Below, one piece after another: positions 22,955-41,715 of a stretch of DNA of 64,000 nucleotides (the first letter of the stretch is position 1; every line of letters begins with the position of its first letter). The translations under genes and the position numbers were made by a program. The DNA comes from Procambarus clarkii. Taxonomy: Eukaryota > Arthropoda > Malacostraca > Decapoda > Cambaridae. Below the pieces are notes generated by a model. It had not been told where the DNA came from. It made no database searches and was given only the letters and a program-made list of their open reading frames with translations. The DNA lies in NCBI RefSeq assembly GCF_040958095.1, contig NC_091188.1:5713056-5777055 (forward strand), read 5' to 3'.

Positions 22955-23535
22955 CCGTGTCTCCCCCACCAACACACACAGCTGTATCTCCCCCACCAAC
23001 ACACACAGCTGTGTCTCCCCCACCAACACACACAGCTGTGTCTCCCCCACCAACACACACAGCTGTGTCTCCTCCACCAACACACACACCTGTGTCTCCC
23101 CCACCAACACACACAGCTGTGTTTCCCCCACCAACACACACACCTGTGTCTCCCCCACCAACACACACACCTGTGTCTCCCCCACCAACACACACACCTG
23201 TGTCTCCCCCACCAACACACACAGCTGTGTCTCCCCCACCAACACACTCAGCTGTGTCTCCCCCACCAACACACACACCTGTGTCTCCCCCACCAACACA
23301 CACAGCTGTGTCTCCCCCACCTTCACACACAGCTGTGTCTCCCCCATCAACACACTCAGCTGTGTCTCCCCCACCAACACACACAGCTGTGTCTCCCCCA
23401 CCAACACACACAGCTGTGTCTCCCCCACCAACACACACAGCTGTGTCTCCCCCACCAACACACACACAGCTCTGTCTCCCCCACCAACACACACAGCTGT
23501 GTCTCCCCCACCAACACAAACAGCTGTGTCTCCCC
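22955..23535. repeat. 27-bp minisatellite
   Basis: About 21 copies of a 27-bp unit around AGCTGTGTCTCCCCCACCAA. Because 27 is divisible by three, frames of about 125 to 307 codons stay open on both strands, giving Ser-Pro-Pro-Pro-Thr-His type repeats. No signal peptide, splice context or preserved copy in unit 2 supports coding. Confidence 0.93.
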
Positions 23536-24649
23536 TCATCATCATCACCATAAAAGTCTATCTTTAATATTGTCATAAATACAAGTAATGTTTTGCACTT
23601 AAAGGATATGAAAATAAAACGACAATAGATGTTGTATAATGATATTGTTCATAATATTAATAATAACTAATTTTGGATCTTTGTCCACGTTGTATTTAAA
23701 ATCTGTTGGACAAAATGTAAGTTAGATCTACGCAACTTATGATGTGATGTGGAGTTAGGGCTTAGGCCTAAGCCAGGGGCCCAAAGTTGCTTGGGGGTCA
23801 TCCACTGCCTGGGGTCTTGAGTATTCCTCCCTGAAACATTAAGGGTAATCACACACACACACACAGTTTGTAATATTCGTACGACATGTCAAGAAATATT
23901 GTAGGTAAATATTGATTCCTCTTGCTATTCCCCCTCCCCCTTCTGTCAGCTGCCCTAAAGCTTCTGTCAGCCATGTCAGCTGACTCCTGCTGCCCCCAAG
24001 CTTCTGTCAGCTGATTCCTGCTGCTCCCAACCTTTTGTCAATCCGGTCAGCTGCCATAACCGGCTGGCACTCCTTGCATACCTCACTCGTCTCTCTATCA
24101 GATGTGTTCATCATCATCTTTTGCACTGAGGCGTCCGCGTCCAGGTTGTCCACCAAACTGGGCTTGTCTCGCCAGCCTGACGCCGCCTTCAAGAGCAGCC
24201 GGGCTCCCGAAGCTCTCGTAAGTGACGACAGAGGTGAGAAACACAACATGGGAGCTACTCATGTCAGTAGACATGAGTGATAATGGCTTGGTTATCTGCG
24301 AAAGAAGTAGTGAGAAGTTGTTAAACGAATCGAAAATGATAAATTCATTGAGTCCCCCCCCCCCCATGGACTCGCGAAATATTTATTGAGGGTCCTTAGA
24401 GAATGGAAAAATTAAACTTGTCAACTCTGGTTTTGGAGGATATGTAGTTTGAGAGCGAATAGAGTACAGTGTTCGTGGAGGACTGAGGATGTTTAACTTA
24501 TTTTAAGATGGATAGTTCATCTTGTTCGAACTATCGGACGATGACGTTAGTTTGACGTCAACTGTGGGAAATTGTTTAAATCAATAATAATAATAACAAA
24601 GTTTTTGGTATAAATCTTAAAAAATCAGAGATGCATAAAGTGTGGAAAG

Positions 24650-24975
24650 AAGCTCCATGCTGTATCAAGAACTCCATGCTCTGTCATGAGCTACATGCTG
24701 TGTCATGAGCTCCATGCTGTGTCATGAGCTACATGCTGTGTCATGAGCTCCATGCTGTGTCATGAGCTACATGCTGTGTCATGAGCTCCATGCTGTGTCA
24801 TGAGCTACATGCTGTGTCATGAGCTCCATGCTGTGTCATGAGCTCCATGCTGTGTCATGAGCTACATGCTGTGTCATGAGCTCCATGCTGTATCATGAGC
24901 TACATGCTGTGTCATGAGCTCCATGCTGTGTCAAGAACTCCATGCTGTGTCAAGAACTCCATGCTGTGTCAAGAG
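24650..24975 (+). repeat. 19-bp minisatellite (second kind)
   Basis: Alternating units GAGCTCCATGCTGTGTCAT and GAGCTACATGCTGTGTCAT, about 17 copies. It lies inside intron 1 of the A3 pseudogene on the opposite strand. No relation to the 19-bp array at 10615. Confidence 0.93.
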
Positions 24976-25065
24976 CTCACAGCGGCAGCTCAGGACGTTC
25001 ATGTGAATAAAGATATGGTTGCCAGAAGAGAGGTCTGCACTAACACCTGGCGAAAGGCACTTGAG

Positions 25066-25131
<66 letters not shown>

Positions 25132-25134
<3 letters not shown>

Positions 25135-25577
25135 TGAAAACTCACACCCCAGAAGTGACTCGAACCCATACTCCCAGAAGCAACGCAACTGGTATGTACA
25201 AGACGCCTTAATCCACTTGACCATCACGACCGGACATAATGAGGTGATAGCCGAGGCTATATGAACCACCCCACCGCCGGCACTCGGATAGTTATCTTGG
25301 GCATAGCATTTTACCAAATCACCTCATTCTTTGGGGCACACGTGAGGAACACAAATGCGAACAAGCCTGAATGGTCCCCAGGACATATGCAACTGAAAAC
25401 TCACACCCCAGAAGTGACTCGAACCCATACTCCCAGAAGCAACGCAACTGGTATGTACAAGACGCCTTAATCCACTTGACCATCACGACCGGACATAATG
25501 AGGTGATAGCCGAGGCTATATGAACCACCCCACCGCCGGCACTCGGATAGTTATCTTGGGCATAGCATTTTACCAAT
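25132..25577 (-). repeat. Two tandem tRNA-derived SINE copies
   Basis: Copies 25132-25376 and 25377-25577 are almost identical to those at 2490-2960, with the B box in the complement of GACTCGAACC. They are bounded by (TA)n on both sides. Confidence 0.75.
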
Positions 25578-25582
25578 GAATG

Positions 25583-25748
<166 letters not shown>

Positions 25749-25899
25749 CAGGAGTATAAAACAGATGTCGATATACTACGGCAACATATAAGAGGACAGA
25801 GGCATTAGGGTAGCTACCAGACAGAGCCGGTGAGGGAGCGCCACAGCACAGCAACACAACCACCCACGCCAGGAAGGTCACCCAGCCAGCCATCATCCT

Positions 25900-27228
<1,329 letters not shown>

Positions 27229-27289
27229 GAAGATAACACAAATGAGCATTATGCTCAACAATTTAATGTTATCACAAAGGTGGCGCTAA

Positions 27290-27860
27290 ACAATTTCCTT
27301 TGAAATCCATGAAGACGTTGAAGAAAACAGACTGTGTAACAACGAACGACACACTTAAATAGATCGAGAGACAAAAACCCATCAAATCTCCTGGTCCTGA
27401 TGAGATATTTGAGAGAGCCCTTAATGAAGGTAAGGTCGAACTCATTCTGTCCCTACTACCTGGAGGGTCACTTACGTGCTCAATCACTAAATTCAAGAAG
27501 TCGGGGGGATGTTGGTTAACTCTTGCTACGTAGGAAGGTCGAAGAACACGCTATCGGAAGAAACATGCTGAATTGGTTCGGAGAATGCCTCACGGACATA
27601 CAACAAATAGTTAATATGAATGAGTGAAGTGAGAGAGAATGGATGCTGCTAGCGGTGTTCCGCAGGACTCTAGATGCTGCAGTTGCCAGTAATATCAGCA
27701 AGTATGCGGACCACAAAGAGATAGAGCGTGTTGTAAACATGAAAGAAGACCGATGAACTCAAAGGAAACCCACGGCCAATCACTAACCCTTTCCAGGAAT
27801 AAACCGTCAACAGTTACCTTGTACTCAGGAACATATTTAGTGTTGGGTGAACAGGAGTCA
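27290..27860 (+). repeat. Degenerate LINE reverse-transcriptase fragment
   Basis: Plus-strand pieces read KSPGPDEIFERAL and LILSLLPGG, and later SGVPQ and SLTLSRNKPSTVT, a LINE reverse transcriptase with internal deletions and frame changes. Orthologue: 49755-50330. Clade not determined. Confidence 0.55.
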
Positions 27861-30113
27861 TTTTTTAAGTTGTCTCAGAGCTCAATAATGTTAATTCTTG
27901 TGTAGTGCCTTGTACCTTGAGGAGTGCCTGCATCTTCCCTGCTCCAGACCTGTGTTCCAGCCTTTGCTGAGCTCAAGCTTAAATATGCAGCATGTTCGTT
28001 GCCTGGTTGTTTATCCCTCCAAGCTGTTTACTCTCAGAGCTTCGCATCCAATAAGTTTTATTTAGTTAGTTCCATTTGTCTGGAACAGGAGAGTTCTTGA
28101 GTCACCTTAATCGAAGCAGCTCCACTGACAGCTAATAACAATATTTTGGTGTGAAGACACGGAGATATCGATGCTGCAGACGAGAGCCTCATGTACACAC
28201 TACGGGCTATTCATGCCCGTGCCACCTCTTGGGGAGGCTTAATCTTCATCAATCAGGCTCACAACACCGAGGGTCAAGGTTTGTCACGCTAAGTCTCAAC
28301 CATATATTCAGTCTTAGGTTGAGAACAGAAGTTTATAAAAAAACTAATTAAATTAATTAAACATTTCCAGAATCATTCTCAGTTAGTCTACAGGAAAAGA
28401 CCGCATAAAAAATAATTGCGTTAACGATAATCTTTACCTTGAGATTAGCAAATACATTTTTTTTGAAAAGAGATATGTCAATTTGTAGCTCATTCTCAAG
28501 ATCAAATTACTTCACCATTAGCTGAAATCTGAGAGAGAAAAGGCTTAGAAATTTTCGTTTGGGTCATGTTCTTGTCATTGTCAAAATAAAGGGTTATGAG
28601 GTAAACAACTTATAAGTCAAATATTGACTACAAAAACTCTACATAATAAATCAGTGTTTGGAGTTATAATCCACCTCACCATGTTCAAGGTTGTGCTTCG
28701 TTCGCCTTCAGCCTGTAGTGTAAACACTCCTTAAATCAACGTCACCACACCACCTAACCTAACCTAGACCTAACTATACATAAACCCACAAAGTATAATA
28801 ATATTAATTTACGCTTCAGAAAACAAATAGTTTGTTACTCTTATGTATAGAAGATACATACTGTCAGTTGGTTGGTTGCTGAATAAGTCAAACATTGCAC
28901 CAATTTGGTAGAAACAAAGCCAGTATTTAACTTTTTGCTTGGACTGGAGGATATGTTGCGCTCCCATCTGTGGCTGGGAATACATGGGGGTTTTCCCATG
29001 ATGATTATACTGCCAGTATGACCATATAAACATAGCGCCGCCCGGCAGAGTGAGTATTCTTCAAAAGGAGCAGCACGGAGTAACATCTCCTTGGTAGATG
29101 ATTCCAGTGTCTTCATGCACAGTCTACAGCAGTGTCGTTGACTCCAGTGACTTCACAGGCAGTCTACAGCAGTGTCGTTTTCTCCATTGACTTCACAGGC
29201 AATCTACAGCAGTGTCGTTGATTCCAGTGACTTCACAAAATCTTGAGACTGGTTTGACCCGAAAGCTGCAATCTCTACCCAGGTGATATACTTAACGCAA
29301 ATGCCTTTCGCTGTTCCTCAAGTAACTGTTCTGTAGAACTACACTATTCAAATATATTGTTGTATAAAAGGTTTTCAATAATTACGCTTGCCAGTACAGA
29401 AGCAGTAAAAAGTACATTCACAAGAACAAAAGAAACAGGAAAAATGCAGAAGGCCTGTTTGATGAGACGAGGTTGCTAGTATTTATACTTAACATTGTCA
29501 TTCAAGTACATATCTAACCTGGGGTTGAAACAATCCTGCGATCACGTGTTTTTTGTACAGCCATTAATTTGTTCCGTAAATTGGATAAGACCTGATCATG
29601 AGATACGTGAATCCCTTCATTACTAAAGTTTGACCTGATCTTAATAACAGTTTGTATCATGGAATCAAGACATAAGCTGTAATTTGTAAATAAGATGCGG
29701 AACTTATTTTACTAGTCGCTAAGATGTAAGTCTCGTCCTAATCCCACACTCAGACCTTGATAAAGCATTCAGGAGAGTGGGATAGACTTGGTGTAAATTC
29801 CTTACATAAATTTCACATGTGCGAAAGTATGGTTTTTTATCCAATGATAGAGAGTTATGAAGGAGTATTAGGAGAGGAATGCGAGTGCAGAAGATGTGAT
29901 TGCCGGTCCGGGACGCTGTTTGGGCTTACTGAGAGGAGGATACAAAGGTGAACCAATAGTTTATTACTCCCTGCAAGCACGACTGGTTGATTGTAATTGC
30001 CTCACTGCATGACTCTTGTTGCATTCTGTCAATCTCTTGCGTCCATATTGCGTCATTTATCCGTGTTCGACGCTCTGGAGGTTGCAGGGAAGTTCTCTTC
30101 TCCGTGCTGATGG

Positions 30114-30170
<57 letters not shown>

Positions 30171-30290
30171 ACCTTCAACTCCTCTTCCCTCCTCTTTGTT
30201 TTTCGTCTACATTGGTTTTGGTTCGTTTCCTTGCAACTGATGCCTCGGCTCATGTAGTAAAATGTTCGTAACTGGAAGGTAGCAACTGTT
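27860..30290. other. Spacer with a three-copy 40-bp repeat; no gene seen
   Basis: 29115-29235 holds three copies of a 40-bp unit around GTCTACAGCAGTGTCGTTG. 30115-30165 is (CT)n. A frame at 29757-29951 with four closely spaced Cys (CECRRCDC) is kept in unit 2 (52227-52421) but has three amino-acid differences and no recognisable family, so I leave it uncalled. All of this is repeated at 50330-52735. Confidence 0.45.
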
Positions 30291-30475
30291 GACTGTTGTC
30301 GCCAGAGGCTGCTAGTCTATTGTGCATCTCTTATTCATCCTGTGAGCGTAATGTATTGTTCATCCCTTATTCATCCTGTGAGCGATAATGTATTGTGCAT
30401 CCCTTACTCATCCTGTGAGTGGTAGTGTATTGTGCATCCCTTACTCATCCTGTGAGCGGTAGCGTCCTGGGGGAA
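30290..30475 (+). repeat. Short tandem repeat derived from a LINE 3' end
   Basis: Three to four copies of a unit of about 47 bp containing TCATCCTGTGAGCG. The same words occur in the tail of the LINE at 43699-43790, where CTCATCCTGTGAGCGGTAG follows the CCGCC hairpin. Counterpart in unit 3: 52740-52905. Confidence 0.6.
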
Positions 30476-30626
30476 AGTAAAGTCGTTGGCATAGGAGATA
30501 AAGAAAGAGGCATCTGGCACCTCACATGTTTAGTATGGCTTGCATAACCTTTTGTTCCTTCAAATATTTAATGTAAGTGTTAACAGTAACAGTAACCAAG
30601 CTGATGTTTCATCTCCACAGTGAGTG

Positions 30627-35012
<4,386 letters not shown>

Positions 35013-35189
35013 CTAGTCATCTAGTTACTGGCGAGATGCCACACACACCACTCACCAGTAAGTGAGTGGTGTTTGTTGTTGTTGTTAAAGATTCGCTACC
35101 TGGAACAAAAAGTTCCAAGTAGCACGGGCTATGGTGAGCCCGTCTGAGTGGTGTGTGTGTGTGTGAGTACTCACCTAGTTGTACTCGCC

Positions 35190-36730
35190 TAGTTGTACAC
35201 ACCTAGTTGTATTCACCTAGTTGGGCTTACGGGGGAGGGGGTGAGCTTTTGCTCTTTGGTCTCGCCTCTCAATCGTCAATCAACTGATGTACAGATTCCT
35301 GAGACTACTGGGCTCTATTATATCACCACATCACTTCTAAGTGCATTCCATTTACTATCTACTCTGACACTGAACAAGTTCTTTCTAATGTCTCTGTGGT
35401 TTATTTGGGTACTCAGTTTCCGTCTGTGTCCCCGTATTCGCGTACTACCCGTGTTAAATAATCAAGCCTTGCCTACCCTGTCAATTCCCTTGAAAATTTT
35501 GTATGTGGTGATCATGTCTCCAAGGCTCTTCTGCCCTTTCCTCGTAACTCATGCCTCTTAGTTCTGGGACTAGCCTAGTGGCATACCACTAAACTTTTTC
35601 CAGCTTCGTCTTGTGCTTGACAAAGTACGGGCTCCATACTGAGACCACATACTTTAGGATTGGTCTTACATATGTGGTTTACTAGGTTCTGAAAGATTCC
35701 TTACACAGGTTTCTGAACGCAGTTCTGATGTTAGCAAGCCTCGCATTCGCCGCCGATGTTATTCTTTTGATGGAGGCTTTAGACGACAGGTTTGGCGTGA
35801 TATCAACTCCTAGATCTTTCTCTCTGTCCGTTTCGTGAAGGACTTTCGCTCCTATTCGGTATCCAGTGTCTGGCCTCTGATTTCCTCCACCCAGTTTCAT
35901 CACCTTACATTTACTTGGGTTGAACTTTAGTAACCATTTGTTGGATCATTCCTTCAGTTTCTCTAGGTCATCTTGTAGCCTTATACTATCTTCTTCTGGT
36001 TTAATAATCCTCATAATTTTTGCATCATCAGCAAACATTGAGAGGAACTAGTCTAATCATTCTTGGAGATCATTTACATGTATCAGAAACAGTATAGGTC
36101 TAAGGACTGAACCCTGTGGGACTCCATGGGTGACGCCTCGTCACTCCGAGACCTCACCCTCACAGTGACTCGCTGTCTTCTGTTGCCTAGGTTCTCCCTT
36201 ATCCAGTGGAGTACCTTCCCTTTCACGTCCAACCACTTTGGGTGGACAGTAGAGCGACGGTCTTGCTTCATGCAGGCCAGGGTTCAATCCCCGACCGTCC
36301 AAGTGGTTGGACACCATTCCTTACCCCGTCCCATCCCAAATTCTTATCCTGACCCCTTCCCAGTGCTATATGGTCATAATGGCTTGGCGCTTTCCCCTGA
36401 TAATTCTCTCTCTCTCTCCCGCCTGCATCTCCAGCTTGTGCACTAGTCTCTTATGAGGTACTGTGTCAAAGGCTCTCTTGCAATCCAAAAATATGCAGTC
36501 TGATCAGCCCTCTCTATCGTGCCTGATTTGTTTTGCCTGGTCATAGAATTCAATTAATAATTCAATTAGTACTGTGCCTCCTGACTATCACCCTTCATTT
36601 ATAATCGGACTACATTGGCCGTCTTCCACATTTTTGGCAGTTCACCTGTTACTAATGATTTGTTGTACACCATTAATAGTGGCAGGTACAGAGCTTCTAC
36701 TCCTTTCTTTAGTATCCATGGTGAGATTCC
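35190..36730 (-). repeat. LINE reverse-transcriptase remnant, unit 2 copy
   Basis: Orthologue of 7360-9075 with the FADD box kept, MKLGGGNQRPDTGYRIG and ITSAANARLANIRTAFRN visible on the minus strand, and a deletion near 36560 that removes the MMEKIVRKKL region present in the other two units. It contains the nested SINE at 36232-36418. Confidence 0.8.
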
Positions 36731-37123
36731 ATCCGGCGCCACAGGTCCTATGAGGTTGACGTGATTTTGTTTTGCATCATAGGTGTTATAAGGTTGAGGT
36801 GCTCACATCTCACAATTGAGGGATCACAGACTACATAATGAACGTCTCATTCCTTAGTCGGGGAATACTTGAACAGACCAAGAGCTGGGACATGATGACG
36901 AAGTACCAACACCGGATGAACGGTACCAACCCTCTTGCACCATTGGGGAATCGAACACCGATCTTACAACAATCGAGGCAATGACTCTACTGACCATGGT
37001 GGCATCTGTGATAAATTAATGAATTTCACCTGATTATTACTCACACTACATAAGATCATTTTCTTAAATATCTCTGATTCTTTTATATTATCTGACTCAT
37101 ATAAATGATTCCACAGGTGAAGG

Positions 37124-38088
37124 ATGATGGCTGGCTGGGTGACCTTCCTGGCGTGGGTGGTTGTGTTGCTGCTCTGTGGCGCTCCCTCACCGGCTGTGTC
37201 TGGTAGCTACCCTAATGCCTCTGTCCTCTTATATGTTGCCGTAATATAGCAACAAAAGTTATAACCATACGATATGCATATGTTTTCAAATCTTACAAAA
37301 ATTGCTATTGTAATATTGGTAAATGTAGATTTATATTAGCTTTTCACCGTAACCTTTTCCGTAACACTGATGTTAACACTGATGTCTCCTGCTCCCAGAC
37401 GAGCCGCAGGAGACCACAGGTGATCGTACGTGTCATCTCTCTCTCTCTCTTCCTTACAGAGAGCGTCGGGCGGCCGGGTGTTCCTGGAGGCGGCGCCAGG
37501 CTGGCCAGACACGCCCAGATCAGTGGTGCACGCCGTCGTTTTGGTGATCCTCATCTTTTTGATCCACCAGATGATCCACCAGATGATTGTTATAGAGGTG
37601 GAGATGATGCCTGCAAACCGAGCGCGGTAATATCGCAGTGTCTTTCTTGTAGACATATATTACTGACTATGATACAAGGGGGGGGGGGTTAGCCCAATGT
37701 TTCTAGCACGAATCTTTTCTTTGCTTTTAATGTTATTCACTTGAGAAGGAAGTTTAAAAATAAACTCTCCAAAGTTCATTTTACAATCTTATACTGTTTG
37801 CCGCTATACAGGAGAGTGAATGATGGACTGTAATGGAAACACAAATGATGATAGGTAAAAAAAAATTTGAAATATCCCCTGTTAAACTGATATTATCATT
37901 ATCATCTCCATGCACTGTTAGTATGTATAAGGATTTGATCTTTTCATGTGTGTTTATTTTCTTTCCAGGGAGCGTTAATTAGTTTTTGGCCAGGCAGCAG
38001 TAACAATACAGGACCTCCAATCAGCTTTGGGCCCAGGTTTCCGCCATGGTTTACTTCCTGGTACAGGGACTACACGTCACCTGGCTGA
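37124..38088 (+). CDS. A1': three-exon secreted peptide with acidic insert and two Cys (family A)
   Basis: Exons are 37124-37202, 37460-37626 and 37969-38088. The signal exon reads MMAGWVTFLAW to SPAVS. Exon 2 opens ESVGRPGVPGGGARLARH, continues ISGARRRFGDPHLF, then a Pro-Asp stretch (DPPDDPPDD) made by a 12-bp direct repeat, then CYRGGDDACKPSA with two Cys. Exon 3 opens GALISFWPGSSNNTGPP, continues ISFGPRFPPW and ends WYRDYTSPG. A 4-bp deletion relative to A1 and A1'' removes the usual stop, so the last residues come from the start of the 17-bp minisatellite. The precursor is 121 residues and the mature part nearly charge-neutral, unlike its paralogues. The Asp-rich part might be a propeptide segment (inference). 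Poly(A) signals are at 38365 and 38375. Confidence 0.7.
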
Positions 38089-38439
38089 TGGCTTCACCTG
38101 GCTGATGGCGTCACCTGGCTGGTAACGTCACCTGGCTGGTGGCGTCACCTCGCTGGTAACGTCACCTGGCTGGTGGCGTCACCTGGCTGCTGGCGTCACC
38201 TCGCTGGTGACGTCACCTAGCTGGTGACGTCACCTGCCTGATGGCGTCACCTGGCTGATGGCGTCACCTGGCTGAGGGCATCACCTGGCTAATGACATAT
38301 ACTCAACACTTGCGGAGTTCAGAACAAACAAAACTCCTCCAACATTGCATTTTCTATAGATATAAATAAAACATAATAAAACGATACATTTCTCGTTTCT
38401 TTATTTGTTGTGAAGGTGGACCTGCCGGAGGGCGCCGCT

Positions 38440-40325
38440 GTTTGGCCAGTGTACTGTTGTTAGGCCAGAGTACTGTTGATTGGCCAGAGTACTGTTGATA
38501 GCCCAGAGTACTCTTGTTAGGCCAGAGTACTGTTGTTAGGCCAGAGTTCTATTGTTAGGCCAGAGTACTGTTGTTAGGCCAGAGTACTGTTGTTAGGCCG
38601 GAGTACTGTTGTTAGGCCAGAGTACTGTTGTTAGGCCAGAGTACTGTTGATAGGCCAGAGTACTGTTGTTAGGCCGGAGTACTATTGTTAGGCCAGAGTA
38701 CTGTTGTTAGGCCAGAGTACTGTTGTTAGGCCGGAGTACTGTTGTTAGGCCAGAGTACTGTTGTTAGGCCAGAGTACTGTTGATAGGCCAGAGAACTGTT
38801 GTTTGGGCCGAAGTATTGTTGATAGGCAAGAGTACTGTTGATAGCCCAGAGTACTGTTGATAGCCAAGAGTACTGTTGATAGGCCAGAGTACTGTTGTTA
38901 GGCCAGAGTACTGTTGATAGGCCAGAGTACTGTTGATAGCCCAGAGTACTTTTGATAGGCCAGAATACTGTTGTTAGGCTGAAGTACTGTTGATAGGCCA
39001 GAATACTGTTGATAGCCAAGAGTACTTGTGATAGGCCAGAGTACTGTTGTTAGGCCGAAGTACTGATGATAGCCCAGAGTACTGTTGATAGGCCAGAGTA
39101 CTGTTGTTAGGGCCGAAGTATTGTTGATAGGCCAGAGTACTGTTGTTAGGCCAGAGTACTGTTGATAGGCCAGAGTACTGTTGTTAGGCCAGAGTACTGT
39201 TGATAGGCAAGAGTACTGTTGTTAGGCCAGAGAACTGTTGATAGGCCAAAGTACTGTTGATAGCCCAGAGTACTGTTGATAGGCCAGAGTACTGTTGATA
39301 GCCCAGAGTACTGTTCATAGCCCAGAGTACTTTTGATAGGCCAGAGTACTGTTGTTAGGCCGAAGTACTGTTGATAGGCCATAGTACTGTTGTTAGGCCG
39401 AAGTACTGTTGATAGGCCAGAGTACTGTTGATAGCCCAGAGTACTGTTGATAGCCCAGAGTACTTTTGATAGGCCAGAGTACTGTTGTTAGGCCAGAGTA
39501 CTGTTGTTAGGCCAGAGTACTGTTGATAGGCCAGAGTACTGTTGTTAGGGCCGAAGTATTGTTGATAGGCAAGAGTACTGTTGATAGCCCAGAGTACTGT
39601 TGATAGCCAAGAGTACTGTTGATAGGCCAGAGTACTGTTGTTAGGCCAGAGTACTGTTGATAGGCCAGAGTACTGTTGATAGCCCAGAGTACTTTTGATA
39701 GGCCAGAATACTGTTGTTAGGCCGAAGTACTGTTGATAGGCCTGAGTACTGTTGATAGCCAAGAGTACTTTTGATAGGCCAGAGTACTGTTGTTAGGCCG
39801 AAGTACTGTTGATAGCCCAGAGTACTGTTGATAGGCCAGAGTACTGTTGTTAGGGCCGAAGTATTGTTGATAGGCCAGAGTACTGTTGTTAGGCCAGAGT
39901 ACTGTTGATAGGCCAGAGTACTGTTGTTAGGCCAGAGTACTGTTGATAGGCAAGAGTACTGTTGTTAGGCCAGAGTACTGTTGATAGGCCAGAGTACTGT
40001 TGATAGCCCAGAGTACTGTTGATAGGCCAGAGTACTGTTGATAGCCCAGAGTACTGTTCATAGCCCAGAGTACTTTTGATAGGCCAGAGTACTGTTGCTA
40101 GGCCGAAGTACTGTTGATAGGTCAGAGTACTGTTGTTAGGCCGAAGTACTGTTGATAGGCCAGAGTACTGTTGATAGCCCAGAGTACTGTTGATAGCCCA
40201 GAGTACTTTTGATAGGCCAGAGTACTGTTGCTAGGCCGAAGTACTGTTGATAGGCCAGAGTACTGTTGTTAGGCCGAAGTACTGTTGACAGGCCAGAGTA
40301 CTGTTGTTACGCCAGAGTACTGAAT
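38440..40325 (+). repeat. Expanded 19-bp minisatellite in unit 2
   Basis: About 100 units of GTTGATAGGCCAGAGTACT type with internal higher-order repetition (a block of about 0.74 kb is repeated). Units 1 and 3 have about 12 units at this position. Confidence 0.93.
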
Positions 40326-41707
40326 CTAGTACACAAGGCAACTATGAATTATCCCCACCGTCTCATAAGCGTCAAATTTGAAGTGGTTTTGTCTAACCAA
40401 AAGCTATAGACGACAGGGTCAAACGTCCACCACGGAGGATCAATATTATGGAACTTATACTTTCATAAAGTACTTTGAATATGACGCTGTGATCTATAGC
40501 GTATATATTGATGTGCGTTAAGTGTGAGGACAGGAGTCTTTATCACACGTCTCAGTATAGTGATGATGTTCATTAAGAACCTTGTGGTGTTTAGTGATGA
40601 CCTGGTGGTGTTCAGTGATGACCTGGTGGTGTTCAGTTATGACCTGGTAGTGTTCAGTGATAACCTGGTGGTGTTCAGTGTGTTCAGTGACCTGGAGGTG
40701 AAAAACATCTTTTTTTTTTTTAGTTACACTCAAAAACTTCTTGGGACATATAGACCCCTTAAAACATTACATCCAGTACAAGGTGATGGGAAATTCCCTG
40801 AGAAACAAGATTGTAGAACATCCGGAGAGACGAACACTAGCTAAGGTTTAACAACAACAAATATTGCCTCACAAACTTTATATAATTCTATGACTGAGAG
40901 ACAGAGATCAGATGAGACAAAATTCAGATCTAGACAAATGATCTCCCAGAAGGAATGTACTACTTCCTCTCGATGTTTGCTGATGATGCAACAATTATAG
41001 AGAGGAAACATATAGTGGAGAAGTATTATAAGCTACAAGATGATCTGGAAAAAATTGAAAAACGCGGTCCCCAAAAAGTGTAGCTTCTAGACTTTAACTC
41101 AGGCAAGTGCAAATTAATGTTGAGGCAACATGAATCCAGACGCAAAGTATCAAGAATCGAACATAGAAAAGTCCTGAAGAGTTGATATAACATCGAACCT
41201 GTCACTCGAGGACCACATCGAACCTGTCACTCGAGGACCACATCGAACCTGTCACTCGAGGACCACATCAAACCTGTCACTCGAGGCCCACATCAAACCT
41301 GTCACTCGAGGCCCACATCAAACCTGTCACTCGAGGCCCACATCAAACCTGTTACTCGAGGCCCACATCAAACCTGTCACTCGAGGCCCACATCAAACCT
41401 GTCACTCGACGCCCGCATCAAACGAATATCATTAGCTGCACATGCAAGACTGACCAACATAAAAACTTCCATCAGAAACCAAAATACAGATTGATTTAGG
41501 ACCCTGCATACCACATATACATCAAACCAGTCAGGTTTGGAATATGTTGCGAGAGCATGGAGCGGTTATTTTGTTAAACACGCATTAAAAAAAAAGAAAC
41601 TCCAGAGGCATACCGATAGACAAGTCGAAGAGTTGAGAGAAATGAATTATGAGGACAAAATAGAAGACTTAATCTATGTCACTGGAAAGACAGGAAAGTT
41701 AGGTAAG
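40326..41707 (+). repeat. LINE-bearing segment with 21-bp and 25-bp repeats, unit 2 left arm
   Basis: Single copy of the segment that is doubled in unit 1. The 21-bp repeat is at 40585-40700, the LINE FADD box near 40975, the 25-bp array at 41190-41425 and the LINE C-terminal piece at 41520-41707. The left arm stops abruptly at about 41707. Confidence 0.75.
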
Positions 41708-41715
41708 ATAAGGTA

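Noticed and set aside
22644-23578. Open frames of 125 to 307 codons on both strands with Ser-Pro-Pro-Pro-Thr-His type repeats
   Set aside because: They follow from a stop-free 27-bp minisatellite whose length is a multiple of three; several frames on both strands are open at once, and unit 2 lacks the region.
29757-29951. 64-codon frame with a CECRRCDC segment, also at 52227-52421
   Set aside because: Open in both units but replacement changes equal or exceed silent ones and there is no signal peptide, splice context or known motif; could be a LINE remnant.
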